A stretch of DNA of 7,180 nucleotides from Acidobacteriota bacterium (GTDB lineage Bacteria > Acidobacteriota > Terriglobia > Terriglobales > Acidobacteriaceae): NCBI GenBank assembly GCA_021846065.1, contig JAJZCP010000075.1, forward strand, positions 1-7,180, written 5' to 3'. Under the pieces are notes generated by a model. That model was not told the DNA's origin. It made no database searches and saw nothing but the letters and a program-made list of their open reading frames with translations. Shown here piece by piece: positions 1 through 5,892 of this stretch (positions are counted from its first letter, which is position 1; every line of letters begins with the position of its first letter). The position numbers were made by a program, and so were the translations under genes.

Positions 1-17
1 AAAGAAGGGAGAACCCG

Positions 18-89
18 CGGCCAGGGAGGGAATTGAACCCCCGACGCCGGCCTTTTCAGGGCCGCGCTCTACCACTGAGCTACCTGGCC
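18..89 (-). tRNA. tRNA-Phe (anticodon GAA)
   Basis: Read on the minus strand, the 72 bases fold into a full cloverleaf. The parts are a 7-bp acceptor stem (83-89 with 19-25), TA at positions 8-9, a 4-bp D stem with loop AGTGGTA, a 5-bp anticodon stem (60-64 with 48-52) around loop CTGAAAA, a 5-base variable loop, and a T arm with loop TTCAATT. The anticodon at 55-57 reads GAA, which decodes phenylalanine UUY codons. The T stem has one G-T wobble. CCA is not encoded, so it must be added after transcription. The base in the discriminator position (18) is G on the tRNA strand, whereas tRNA-Phe normally carries A73. This does not undermine the anticodon call but is odd. A likely promoter lies about 70 bases upstream, at 159-186. 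Confidence 0.95.
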
Positions 90-158
90 GTGGAGATACT
101 TCCCAAGAGGAATTCTTCGCACGAATGAGGGAGTCGTTGCAGCGGATGCTTCCCGCTG

Positions 159-186
159 AGTATATCAAGCAGCGGCCCTGGCGCAA
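159..186 (-). promoter_or_regulatory. Likely promoter of tRNA-Phe (extended -10)
   Basis: On the minus strand TGATATACT (167 to 159) matches the extended -10 form TGnTATAAT except at one position. TTGCGC at 186-181, 16 bases upstream, is a weak -35 match. Transcription would begin near 152, giving a tRNA precursor leader of about 60 bases. No other -10-like sequence as good lies between here and the tRNA. The call rests on motif matching only. The rest of the gap 90-236 holds no gene that I can support. Confidence 0.45.
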
Positions 187-211
187 AACCAGCGGCCTGG
201 CCCTCGCGACG

Positions 212-235
212 GGAACGTGGCGCATAGCCACTTCC
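212..235 (-). terminator. Hairpin after the metal ATPase gene, possible terminator
   Basis: GTGGC (217-221) and GCCAC (227-231) pair around a 5-base loop. The stem extends with GGAA (212-215) against TTCC (232-235), leaving C216 bulged, for 9 bp in all. It begins one base after the TGA stop of the ATPase gene (237-239). There is no T-run after it on the minus strand, so factor-independent termination is uncertain. It may instead protect the mRNA 3' end. Confidence 0.4.
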
Positions 236-236
236 T

Positions 237-2072
237 TCATTCGAAATCACGCAAATCCTTGGTTGGCAGCGATGCGCGCAGGGCGTTCAAAATTGCGAGG
301 ACATCAATCACCTCCTGACCGATGGCTCCCCACAGCGGCGGCAGCCAGCCAAAGGCTGCGGCCAGCATTCCGGCGGCGCTGAGCGCCATACCGCCCGCAG
401 CGCTTTGCAGCGCGATGCGCCGAAACCGCCGCCCAATGTGCAGCAACTCATCGACACGGGTGAGCGACGCTTCCAGCACAATGGCGCTAGCCGCCTCGGC
501 CGTCACATCGCTGCCCGCGCCAAACGCAATTCCCACTGTGGCCGCCAGCATTGCGGGTGCGTCATTGATGCCGTCGCCAAGAAACATCGTGGGCGCCCGT
601 TCGGTCTCTTCCCGCACGATTGCGAGTTTCTCTTCGGGATTAAGTCCAGAGCGGATATCCGCGATCCCCACGATGCGGGCGAGATATTCCACCTCCGACG
701 AGCGGTCGCCGGAGAGGATCATCAGCCGGCGCACCTGGTGGCGCGGGCCCAGATGGTGGATGAAGGAGCGTCCTTCCGGTCGCGGCTGGTCGTGGAAGCG
801 GATAAGTCCGGCCAGTTGCTCATCCACCATCAAAACGCACTCCATCCCGGACGTTGGCGCAGGCAGCCTGGCCGCGAGCGATGCGGGCAGCTTGCTTCGC
901 CCGGTGATGCGCAACAGCCGCCCATCCAACTCGCCCACCAGGCCCTCGCCGGGCTTTTCACGGATCGCGGAAGCATCCTGCAGTGCAAGATGCCGCGTAG
1001 CAGCGGCCGTCAGAACAGCGCCGCTGAGCGGGTGCTTGGAATACTGCTCGAGGGTGGCTGTCAGGCGTACCACGTCCTCTTCCGAAAGAGTGCCAAGGCG
1101 GATGATCTCCGTAACGACCGGCTGCCCATAGGTAAGGGTTCCGGTCTTGTCGAACAGCATGGTGCGGATGTGGTCGAGTTGTTCCAGAACTGCCGGCTTG
1201 CGAATGACAATGGATCGCTTCGCGGCCAGCGACATTGACCCGATAAGGGCCGTGGGAATCGCGAGGAGTAAGGGGCATGGAGTGGCGATTACCAGAACCG
1301 AGAGAAAGCGTGTGGAGTCGTGGCTCAACAGCCAGACAAGCAGTGCTAGCGCGACGGCGAGCGGGGTGTAGATGGCGCCCAGCTGATCGCCCAGTCGGCG
1401 GATGGGCGGTGGCGAAGTTTCGGCTTGTGCAATCACGGCGACGATGCGTGCATAGCGGGAGTCCTGCGAGAGCTTCTCTGCCGTAATTGTCAGGACTGCT
1501 TCGCCGTTGAGCGCACCCGAGATCACGGCAGAGCCAGTCGTTTTGCGTACCTGGAAGGGCTCGCCGGTGAGGAACGATTCGTCCATCGTGGAGATGCCGG
1601 CGACGACCGAACCATCGACCGGGCAGGTTTCATGGGGATAAACCACCAGCGTATCGCCCACGCGAATATCAGCGACCGGGATATCCTCCACATGATCAGC
1701 GATGCGCCGGTGCGCGACGCTGGGAGTGCGGCGGGCCAGAGCTCGCAGCACGCTGGACGCGCGCGCGGTGGCAAGATCCTCAAGCACCTGTCCGCCCGCC
1801 AGCATAACGACGACGATGGACGCGACGATGAACTGCCCCATCACAACCGCTGTTACAACGGCAATTCCTGCCAGCAGGTCCGCACCAAATTGACGATGGA
1901 GAAATTTTTTCAGCAGATCGAGCAGGAAGGGGAAGCCACCTACGGCGATGCCTATCCAGAGCGGCGCATTGGCCGCCGGCCCGTGCAGGTGGACGGCAAA
2001 CGCCAGCACCAGATGGATCGCGATGCCACCCAGTGCAGCCGCGAGACTCAAAACTTTCAAGCGGGTGGGCAT
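237..2072 (-). CDS. P1B-type heavy-metal-transporting ATPase, TPC class, metal unknown
   Basis: An inner-membrane pump that uses ATP to move a transition-metal ion, usually outward. The 611 residues hold every core P-type motif. These are actuator-domain FLTGEP (167-172), the membrane metal motif ATPCP (263-267, Cys266), phosphorylation site DKTGT (Asp308), the P1B nucleotide-domain mark KHP (346-348), SGD (454-456) and GDGIND (499-504). Hydrophobic segments at about 8-28, 36-54, 64-78, 79-97, 233-250, 253-279, 553-573 and 577-596 give the eight helices of the P1B family. There is no N-terminal HMA or Cys/His-rich metal-binding domain: the protein starts directly at the first helix. The TPC motif differs from CPC (Cu, Zn/Cd/Pb) and CPH pumps; TPC-type pumps have been linked to Ni/Fe in some bacteria, but the hemerythrin tail found in some of those is absent. 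The ATG is preceded by GGGAG eight bases upstream, and an in-frame TGA lies a short way further up with no other ATG between. It is divergent from msrB. Confidence 0.93.
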   Translation of the reverse strand: MPTRLKVLSLAAALGGIAIHLVLAFAVHLHGPAANAPLWIGIAVGGFPFLLDLLKKFLHRQFGADLLAGIAVVTAVVMGQFIVASIVVVMLAGGQVLEDLATARASSVLRALARRTPSVAHRRIADHVEDIPVADIRVGDTLVVYPHETCPVDGSVVAGISTMDESFLTGEPFQVRKTTGSAVISGALNGEAVLTITAEKLSQDSRYARIVAVIAQAETSPPPIRRLGDQLGAIYTPLAVALALLVWLLSHDSTRFLSVLVIATPCPLLLAIPTALIGSMSLAAKRSIVIRKPAVLEQLDHIRTMLFDKTGTLTYGQPVVTEIIRLGTLSEEDVVRLTATLEQYSKHPLSGAVLTAAATRHLALQDASAIREKPGEGLVGELDGRLLRITGRSKLPASLAARLPAPTSGMECVLMVDEQLAGLIRFHDQPRPEGRSFIHHLGPRHQVRRLMILSGDRSSEVEYLARIVGIADIRSGLNPEEKLAIVREETERAPTMFLGDGINDAPAMLAATVGIAFGAGSDVTAEAASAIVLEASLTRVDELLHIGRRFRRIALQSAAGGMALSAAGMLAAAFGWLPPLWGAIGQEVIDVLAILNALRASLPTKDLRDFE

Positions 2073-2080
2073 CGCTTGTG

Positions 2081-2104
2081 CTCCCGGCGCGCAGGCGCGA
2101 CGGG
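2081..2104 (-). promoter_or_regulatory. ATPase ribosome site within a GC-rich leader hairpin
   Basis: On the minus strand the Shine-Dalgarno sequence GGGAG (2085 to 2081) lies 8 bases before the ATPase ATG. The four bases CGGG (2086-2083) can pair with CCCG (2104-2101). Beneath a single mismatch, CGCG (2099-2096) pairs with CGCG (2091-2088) around a CCTG loop. The eight GC pairs would cover most of the ribosome site. The ribosome site itself is solid. The hairpin is a sequence-level prediction, in a genome where GC-rich pairings arise readily. Confidence 0.5.
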
Positions 2105-2128
2105 CTCACTGCGCGGCCGAACAGCCCC

Positions 2129-2137
2129 ACTATATCA
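2129..2137 (-). promoter_or_regulatory. Likely extended -10 promoter of the ATPase gene
   Basis: The minus strand reads TGATATAGT, an extended -10 (TGnTATAAT) with one mismatch. No convincing -35 hexamer lies 16-18 bases upstream, which extended -10 promoters tolerate. The start point would be near 2122, giving an untranslated leader of about 50 bases that includes the hairpin over the ribosome site. The motif is nearly identical to those at 159-167 and 7092-7100. Confidence 0.45.
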
Positions 2138-2227
2138 AGGCTGCAGGATTTGGGTCGGATGCCTGACGCCTGCCAACGCTTTCATCTCCTGCAAACGGGC
2201 CGCGACCCGTGATACGACCGGATTCCG

Positions 2228-2254
2228 GTGGCGTATTCTGGCCACAGGAGTGGC
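2228..2254 (+). promoter_or_regulatory. msrB ribosome site flanked by alternative hairpin arms
   Basis: The ribosome site AGGAG (2246-2250) sits 7 bases before the ATG at 2258 and decides that start over an in-frame GTG at 2228. Around it are three 5-base arms: GTGGC (2228-2232), GCCAC (2241-2245) and GTGGC (2250-2254). The middle arm can pair with either outer arm. Pairing with the downstream arm puts AGGA in a four-base loop; pairing with the upstream arm frees it. A -10-like TATTCT at 2234-2239 overlaps the first loop. If that is the true promoter, the first arm is not in the mRNA. Confidence 0.4.
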
Positions 2255-2257
2255 ACG

Positions 2258-2671
2258 ATGAGAGACAGTTTGAAGAGTGCAGCGAAGGTTGAGAAGACGG
2301 ATGCCGAGTGGCGCCAGCAGCTGACGCCGGAGCAGTACCGAATTGCACGGCAGAAAGGAACGGAGCCGCCGTTCACGGGCGCGTTGTATCAAAACCATGA
2401 GACCGGCATCTACGCCTGCGTGGCGTGCGGAGCCGATCTGTTCCGCTCGGACGCCAAGTTTGAGTCCGGCTCAGGCTGGCCGAGCTTCTGGGAGCCGGTA
2501 TCGGCGGATGCGATTGAAACCCACGAAGACACCAGCCACGGCATGCGCCGCATGGAAGCGACCTGTGCCCGCTGCGGCAGTCATCTGGGCCACATCTTCC
2601 CGGACGGGCCACGGCCCACAGGTCTGCGCTACTGCATCAACTCAGCTTCGCTCAATTTCGAGAAAATATAA
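2258..2671 (+). CDS. msrB: Peptide-methionine (R)-S-oxide reductase MsrB
   Basis: Reduces the R form of methionine sulfoxide in oxidised proteins back to methionine, using a thiol donor such as thioredoxin. No signal peptide is seen, so it should act in the cytoplasm. The 137 residues are a complete single-domain MsrB. Structural zinc sites are CVAC (Cys54, Cys57) and CARC (Cys103, Cys106). GWPSF (73-77), SHLGH (108-112) and RYCIN (124-128) are family signatures, with Cys126 the catalytic nucleophile, so this is the cysteine form rather than the selenocysteine form. No MsrA domain is fused, unlike MsrA-MsrB fusions in some bacteria. The ATG at 2258 is preferred because AGGAG lies 7 bases upstream. 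A GTG start at 2228 would add ten residues that do not resemble the family. The gene is divergent from a metal-transport ATPase and convergent with the M16 operon, so it is probably transcribed alone. Confidence 0.96.
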   Translation: MRDSLKSAAKVEKTDAEWRQQLTPEQYRIARQKGTEPPFTGALYQNHETGIYACVACGADLFRSDAKFESGSGWPSFWEPVSADAIETHEDTSHGMRRMEATCARCGSHLGHIFPDGPRPTGLRYCINSASLNFEKI

Positions 2672-2677
2672 GACCGC

Positions 2678-2700
2678 ACCGGAGCCTGTTTCGCTCCGGT
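2678..2700. terminator. Hairpin between convergent genes, probable bidirectional terminator
   Basis: ACCGGAGC (2678-2685) and GCTCCGGT (2693-2700) form a perfect 8-bp stem with a 7-base loop. It lies 6 bases after the msrB TAA, and its last base is also the final base of the TGA stop of the second M16 gene on the minus strand. The plus side is followed by CATTTCTG and the minus side by a T-rich stretch (TTATATTTTC) about 7 bases on. Both tails are imperfect. One element could therefore end both transcripts. Confidence 0.6.
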
Positions 2701-4199
2701 CATTTCTGTCCGTCGCCGGGCTGCGCACCCTGCGGTCCCGGCGGCATGGGGATGGTCAGGTTCAACTGTTTTACCGGGCCGAGCGTTGTTAAAGGCGTTC
2801 CAAACTGCGCGGCGTTGCCGACCACCAGAATCGCCAGCTTCGACGGGTGTACATATTTGTTGGCAACCCGCGATACATCCGCGGCCGTCACTTTTTCAAT
2901 GCCGTCGCGGAACTTTTCGATATAGTCGGGCGGATAGTTGTAGAAGGCAAGCGTCGCCTGCTGCCGCAGAACCTTGCCGGGCGTGTCAAAGCGAAAGATC
3001 CACGAGTTTAAAATCTGGTCCTTCGCGTTCTTCAGCTCCGTGGGTGTTGGAGGAACCGTTCGCAGATCCCGTACCTGCTGCAGCATGGCCTGCGCGGCCG
3101 GCACCGTGCTTCCGCTCTTCGTGGCCGCTGCCACAAAGAACATGCCGGGGTGATCATAGTCCGCGCCGTAGGCGCCGTATACGGAGTAGGCGAGGCCCAG
3201 CCTGGTGCGCACATCCTGAAACAGCCGCGAGCCAAAGCCGCCGCTGAAGATCGTGTTCATGACGCTCAGCGCGTAGTAGTCGGGATTGTTGCGTGTTGTT
3301 CCCAGGCCCACAAACCAGACATTGCTCTGGTTTACATCGCTCTTCTGCGCCAGATAAACAGCCGGTGGCGCCGGGGTGAAGGTGACGGGTGTGGGCAGAA
3401 ACATCGGCCCGCGCGGAAGCTTATCAAATGCCGCCCGCAGCTTCGCTTCCATCTGCGCGGTATTGAAGTCGCCGCTCACGCCGACGATCATGTTGTTCGG
3501 GGTTACGGTCCGCTTGTGCCAGGCAGAAAAATCCGCAAGGGTTACGGCGTTGATCGTTGCGAATTCAGGAATCCGCGCGTAGGGATTGTCTTTTCCGTAC
3601 GCCAGCATCTGCGCTTCGCGATCAGCGATGGTCTGCGGGTCATCGTTGCGGCGGATGATTGCCGTCGCTTCCTGACGCCGCGCCAGATCCAGTTTTGACT
3701 GCTGGAATTTTGGATTTAGCAGCAGGTCCTCTGTCATGCCGAAGACCTGGTCGAAGTCCTGCGTAAAGCTGCTCCATGTCAGCGTGGTGTCATCCTCGCC
3801 GCTGTCGGTTTCAATTTTGGCGGCCTTCAGCTCCAGCGTGGTGTCCATCTGGTCGCCGGACATTGCCGCCGTTCCGCTGGTGCGCCACGCCTGGCCATAC
3901 ATATCCACCATGCCGGTCTTCTGCGCTGGCTCATCCCTTGACCCTCCGCGGATAATCACAAAGCCGTTGATGAACGGCAGCTCATGATCCTCCTGCAAAA
4001 AGATGGTCATACCGTTGGCAAGCACAACCTTTGTGGGCTGCTTTGGATGAAAGGCAGGCAGCGATGGAATCGGGACGGACTTCCAGTTGGTCCAGGGAGA
4101 CGGGGAACCGGGCTTTGCCGGCGCCGGGACTGTGTTTTGCGCGGCGGCGCATCCGCATAAAGCAGCGATCAGGAGAAAACAGGCAGGAGCGCGGCGCAT
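2700..4199 (-). CDS. M16 peptidase-family protein, non-catalytic partner subunit, exported
   Basis: The second gene of the M16 operon, 499 residues with two M16 domains (about 55-260 and 275-465). It should not hydrolyse peptides alone. Where the family has the zinc motif HxxEH it reads DMYGQ (99-103), and the distal Glu position, 76 residues beyond Gln103, is Thr179. It keeps the substrate-side Arg/Tyr signature in the C-terminal domain (RTRLGLAYSVY, Arg331 and Tyr338), which the upstream catalytic subunit lacks. In known two-subunit M16B enzymes exactly this division is found, so a heterodimer is inferred. The N-terminus is a signal peptide with an LCGC lipobox-like site (Cys17), suggesting a lipoprotein; cleavage after Ala20 is the alternative. 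The C-terminus is a Pro/Gly/Gln-rich tail. The ATG overlaps the upstream TAA by one base, and AAAGGAGG 6 bases before it gives strong coupled translation. Confidence 0.9.
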   Translation of the reverse strand: MRRAPACFLLIAALCGCAAAQNTVPAPAKPGSPSPWTNWKSVPIPSLPAFHPKQPTKVVLANGMTIFLQEDHELPFINGFVIIRGGSRDEPAQKTGMVDMYGQAWRTSGTAAMSGDQMDTTLELKAAKIETDSGEDDTTLTWSSFTQDFDQVFGMTEDLLLNPKFQQSKLDLARRQEATAIIRRNDDPQTIADREAQMLAYGKDNPYARIPEFATINAVTLADFSAWHKRTVTPNNMIVGVSGDFNTAQMEAKLRAAFDKLPRGPMFLPTPVTFTPAPPAVYLAQKSDVNQSNVWFVGLGTTRNNPDYYALSVMNTIFSGGFGSRLFQDVRTRLGLAYSVYGAYGADYDHPGMFFVAAATKSGSTVPAAQAMLQQVRDLRTVPPTPTELKNAKDQILNSWIFRFDTPGKVLRQQATLAFYNYPPDYIEKFRDGIEKVTAADVSRVANKYVHPSKLAILVVGNAAQFGTPLTTLGPVKQLNLTIPMPPGPQGAQPGDGQK

Positions 4200-5785
4200 T
4201 AACGGCCTCCTTTGCTGGCGGGCTGCGCAGGCTGGCGTTTGGTGTCCGTCGCAGGAACAGGCGGCTTCGACGGGGTGAAGTCGATCGATGCGGAGGTCCG
4301 GTTGCTGGCCGTGAAGACCTTGTTAGCCACGCGGCGAATGTCGGCCGGCGTCACCGCGTCAATCTTTGCCAGTTGCTGGAACAGCATGTGCCAGTCGCCA
4401 TAACGCAACTGGTAGGTCCCCAGTTCCTCCGCCAGGCCCTGATTGTTATCCAGGCTGCGCAGAATATTGGCGCGTGCCCGCGTTTTGAACATGGCCAGTT
4501 CATCGGGAGTGACATCGGTCGTCTTCAAGCGATCGATCTCTTTGTGGATGGCCGCTCGCATCTCTGCCGGCGTGTGGCCGGGAACGGGCACCGCATAAAA
4601 GGCAAACAGACTGGGATACTTGTTGCCTGGGAAACCGCTGAACCCCTCGGCATCCGCGGCAATATGCTGATCGCGTACCAGGCTGCGGTATAGGACTGAC
4701 GTGCGGCCGTTGGACATGATGTCGCCGATTGCGTCATACACCGCGTCATCCTTGTCGAGATAATCCGGCCGGTGATAGCCCTCAATGTAAAACGGCTGCA
4801 CAGGTTCGTTGAGCTTTACGATGCGTTCGGAGTGCTGCGGCGGCTCAACCGTGGCAAGTGGCAGCGGATGCGGACCCGCAGGAATGCTGCCAAAATACTT
4901 TTCAAGCATAGGCAATGCGTTCGTCGCAGAGACATCGCCCACCACCGTCACAACGATGTTTGAAGGCACGTAGTATTTGGCGTGAAACGCCTTGGCTTCC
5001 GTGGCGGAAATCTGGCTCACGTCTGACATCCAGCCCACGCCTGGATTGCGATACGGATGGGCGATGTACGCCGCCGCCAGAAACTGCTCAATCATGTAGC
5101 CGATCGGGTCGGAGTCGACGCGCATGCGCCGCTCCTCCATTACCACGCTGCGCTCTTTGTAAAACTCGCGGGGCACCGGATTGGCGATGCGATCGCTCTC
5201 CATATAGGCCCAGAGCTGTAGCCGGTTCGCCGGCATGCTCCAGTAGTACTGCGTGGCGTCGGGCGCGGTCTCCGCATTCAGACCCACGGCGCCATTCAAC
5301 TCCGCAATCTGCGTGAACTGGTTGGGGATTACGTATTTCTCTGCGGCCTTTGTCGCGTCTTCAAACTGCGACTTAAGATCCGCCAGCTTCTGCGGATTTT
5401 GCCCGACGCGCTTGCGGTACTCCGCGTCATAGGCGGCATAAGTCTGTTCCACTTTGGCCAGCGCGACTTTTTCGGCGGGATAGTTGGTGGTTCCAATGTC
5501 CTTGGTGCCTTTGAACGCCAGATGCTCAAACATGTGCGCGAGTCCGGTTTCGGCCGTCGGGTCCTGCACGCTGCCTGCGTTCACAATGGTGAAATAGCTG
5601 AAGACGGGCGCCTCCGGCCGGTCGCAGATCACCAGCGTCAAGCCGTTCGGTAAATGCTTAACGGTGACGCGCTTGTCAAAGGCCTGTTCAATGCGGGTGA
5701 ATTGCTGTTGCTGCCCATGCGCCGGCCACGATGGAGCCGTAAGCAGCAGCAGGACGGTGGCGCAGACGAGCGAGTTGAAACGCAT
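4199..5785 (-). CDS. M16 zinc metallopeptidase, catalytic subunit, exported
   Basis: The first gene of the M16 operon, 528 residues. It should cleave peptides in the periplasm together with the next gene product. Residues 1-24 are a signal peptide (hydrophobic core about 6-17, cleavage probably after AHG, before a run of Gln). The zinc motif is HMFEH (84-88) within GLAHMFEHLAFKGT; the Glu in ERSVVMEE (Glu218) is the likely third ligand. His88 to Glu218 spans 130 residues rather than about 76, because of a charged, Ala-rich, helical insert near 104-155. The C-terminal M16 domain (about 260-500) lacks the usual Arg/Tyr pair: the matching stretch RSLVRDQHIAADAE has no Tyr. The tail from 503 is Pro/Lys-rich. 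The frame stays open upstream to 5920, but the ATG at 5785 is chosen because it begins the signal peptide and follows GGAGG. Substrate unknown. Confidence 0.93.
   Translation of the reverse strand: MRFNSLVCATVLLLLTAPSWPAHGQQQQFTRIEQAFDKRVTVKHLPNGLTLVICDRPEAPVFSYFTIVNAGSVQDPTAETGLAHMFEHLAFKGTKDIGTTNYPAEKVALAKVEQTYAAYDAEYRKRVGQNPQKLADLKSQFEDATKAAEKYVIPNQFTQIAELNGAVGLNAETAPDATQYYWSMPANRLQLWAYMESDRIANPVPREFYKERSVVMEERRMRVDSDPIGYMIEQFLAAAYIAHPYRNPGVGWMSDVSQISATEAKAFHAKYYVPSNIVVTVVGDVSATNALPMLEKYFGSIPAGPHPLPLATVEPPQHSERIVKLNEPVQPFYIEGYHRPDYLDKDDAVYDAIGDIMSNGRTSVLYRSLVRDQHIAADAEGFSGFPGNKYPSLFAFYAVPVPGHTPAEMRAAIHKEIDRLKTTDVTPDELAMFKTRARANILRSLDNNQGLAEELGTYQLRYGDWHMLFQQLAKIDAVTPADIRRVANKVFTASNRTSASIDFTPSKPPVPATDTKRQPAQPASKGGR
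4206..4213 (-). promoter_or_regulatory. Strong internal ribosome site for the second M16 gene
   Basis: The minus strand reads AAAGGAGG ending 6 bases before the ATG at 4199. It lies inside the last codons of the upstream M16 gene, whose TAA shares its last A with that ATG (TAATG). This fits translational coupling and near-equal production of two partner subunits. Confidence 0.8.
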
Positions 5786-5796
5786 CGTTAGAGGTT

Positions 5797-5801
5797 CCTC
5801 C
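5797..5801 (-). promoter_or_regulatory. Ribosome site that fixes the start of the catalytic M16 gene
   Basis: The minus strand reads GGAGG, 11 bases before the ATG at 5785. The spacing is slightly long. It supports the start at 5785 over the open upstream extension to 5920, which would place 45 non-family residues before an obvious signal peptide and run into the neighbouring gene's start. Confidence 0.65.
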
Positions 5802-5813
5802 ACAGCGTGCAAC

Positions 5814-5832
5814 GTGTCGCGTTCAGTGTCGC
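5814..5832. repeat. Direct repeat GTGTCGC in the M16 upstream region
   Basis: GTGTCGC occurs at 5814-5820 and again at 5826-5832, a 12-base period. On the operon strand the copies read GCGACAC and lie about 30-47 bases before the ATG at 5785. They could be paired sites for a regulator. No protein can be named, and no clear -10 for the operon was found nearby. Confidence 0.35.
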
Positions 5833-5837
5833 ACCCG

Positions 5838-5868
5838 GGCGTGGGTTGGGCCAAGCGGCCGCCACGCC
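5838..5868. promoter_or_regulatory. Inverted repeat between divergent peptidase genes, possible operator
   Basis: GGCGTGG (5838-5844) and CCACGCC (5862-5868) are perfect inverted copies around a 17-base spacer. The spacer holds GGCC (5849-5852) and GGCC (5857-5860), which can also pair. The dyad centre at 5853 falls where the -35 region of the M24 promoter would be, and the repeat ends 7 bases before its -10. The position suits an operator or a cruciform. No binding protein is identified. Confidence 0.4.
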
Positions 5869-5875
5869 GCGGCGC

Positions 5876-5881
5876 TACAAT
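5876..5881 (+). promoter_or_regulatory. Likely -10 element of the M24 peptidase gene
   Basis: TACAAT matches the -10 consensus at five of six positions and ends 11 bases before the ATG at 5893. No good -35 is seen at 16-18 bases. A start point near 5888 would leave a leader of about 5 bases, consistent with the lack of a clear Shine-Dalgarno sequence. Confidence 0.45.
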
Positions 5882-5892
5882 CGAAGTTTCCC

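Noticed and set aside
125..382. An 85-codon plus-strand open frame between the tRNA and the ATPase.
   Set aside because: More than half overlaps the ATPase 3' end antisense. The rest covers the tRNA promoter and the post-stop hairpin, with no ribosome site or family resemblance.
217..2254. The same GTGGC/GCCAC pairing at 217-231 and 2228-2254 as a dispersed repeat family.
   Set aside because: Only five bases are shared and the flanks differ, so coincidence is sufficient.
2228..2257. A GTG start for msrB giving ten more residues.
   Set aside because: The ATG at 2258 has a well-spaced AGGAG, and the added residues overlap that ribosome site and do not resemble MsrB N-termini.
322..2261. Several plus-strand open frames of 269-278 codons opposite the ATPase gene (322-1131, 405-1238, 1425-2261).
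   Set aside because: They are shadows of the ATPase reading frame, with low-complexity, Arg/Ser/Ala-rich translations and no motifs or ribosome sites.
5834..5873. A cluster of short GC palindromes (CCCGGG, GCGGCCGC, GCCGCGGC) in the divergent region, possibly an engineered cloning site.
   Set aside because: Such palindromes arise readily in GC-rich DNA. The flanking genes are continuous and natural, and no vector sequence is visible.
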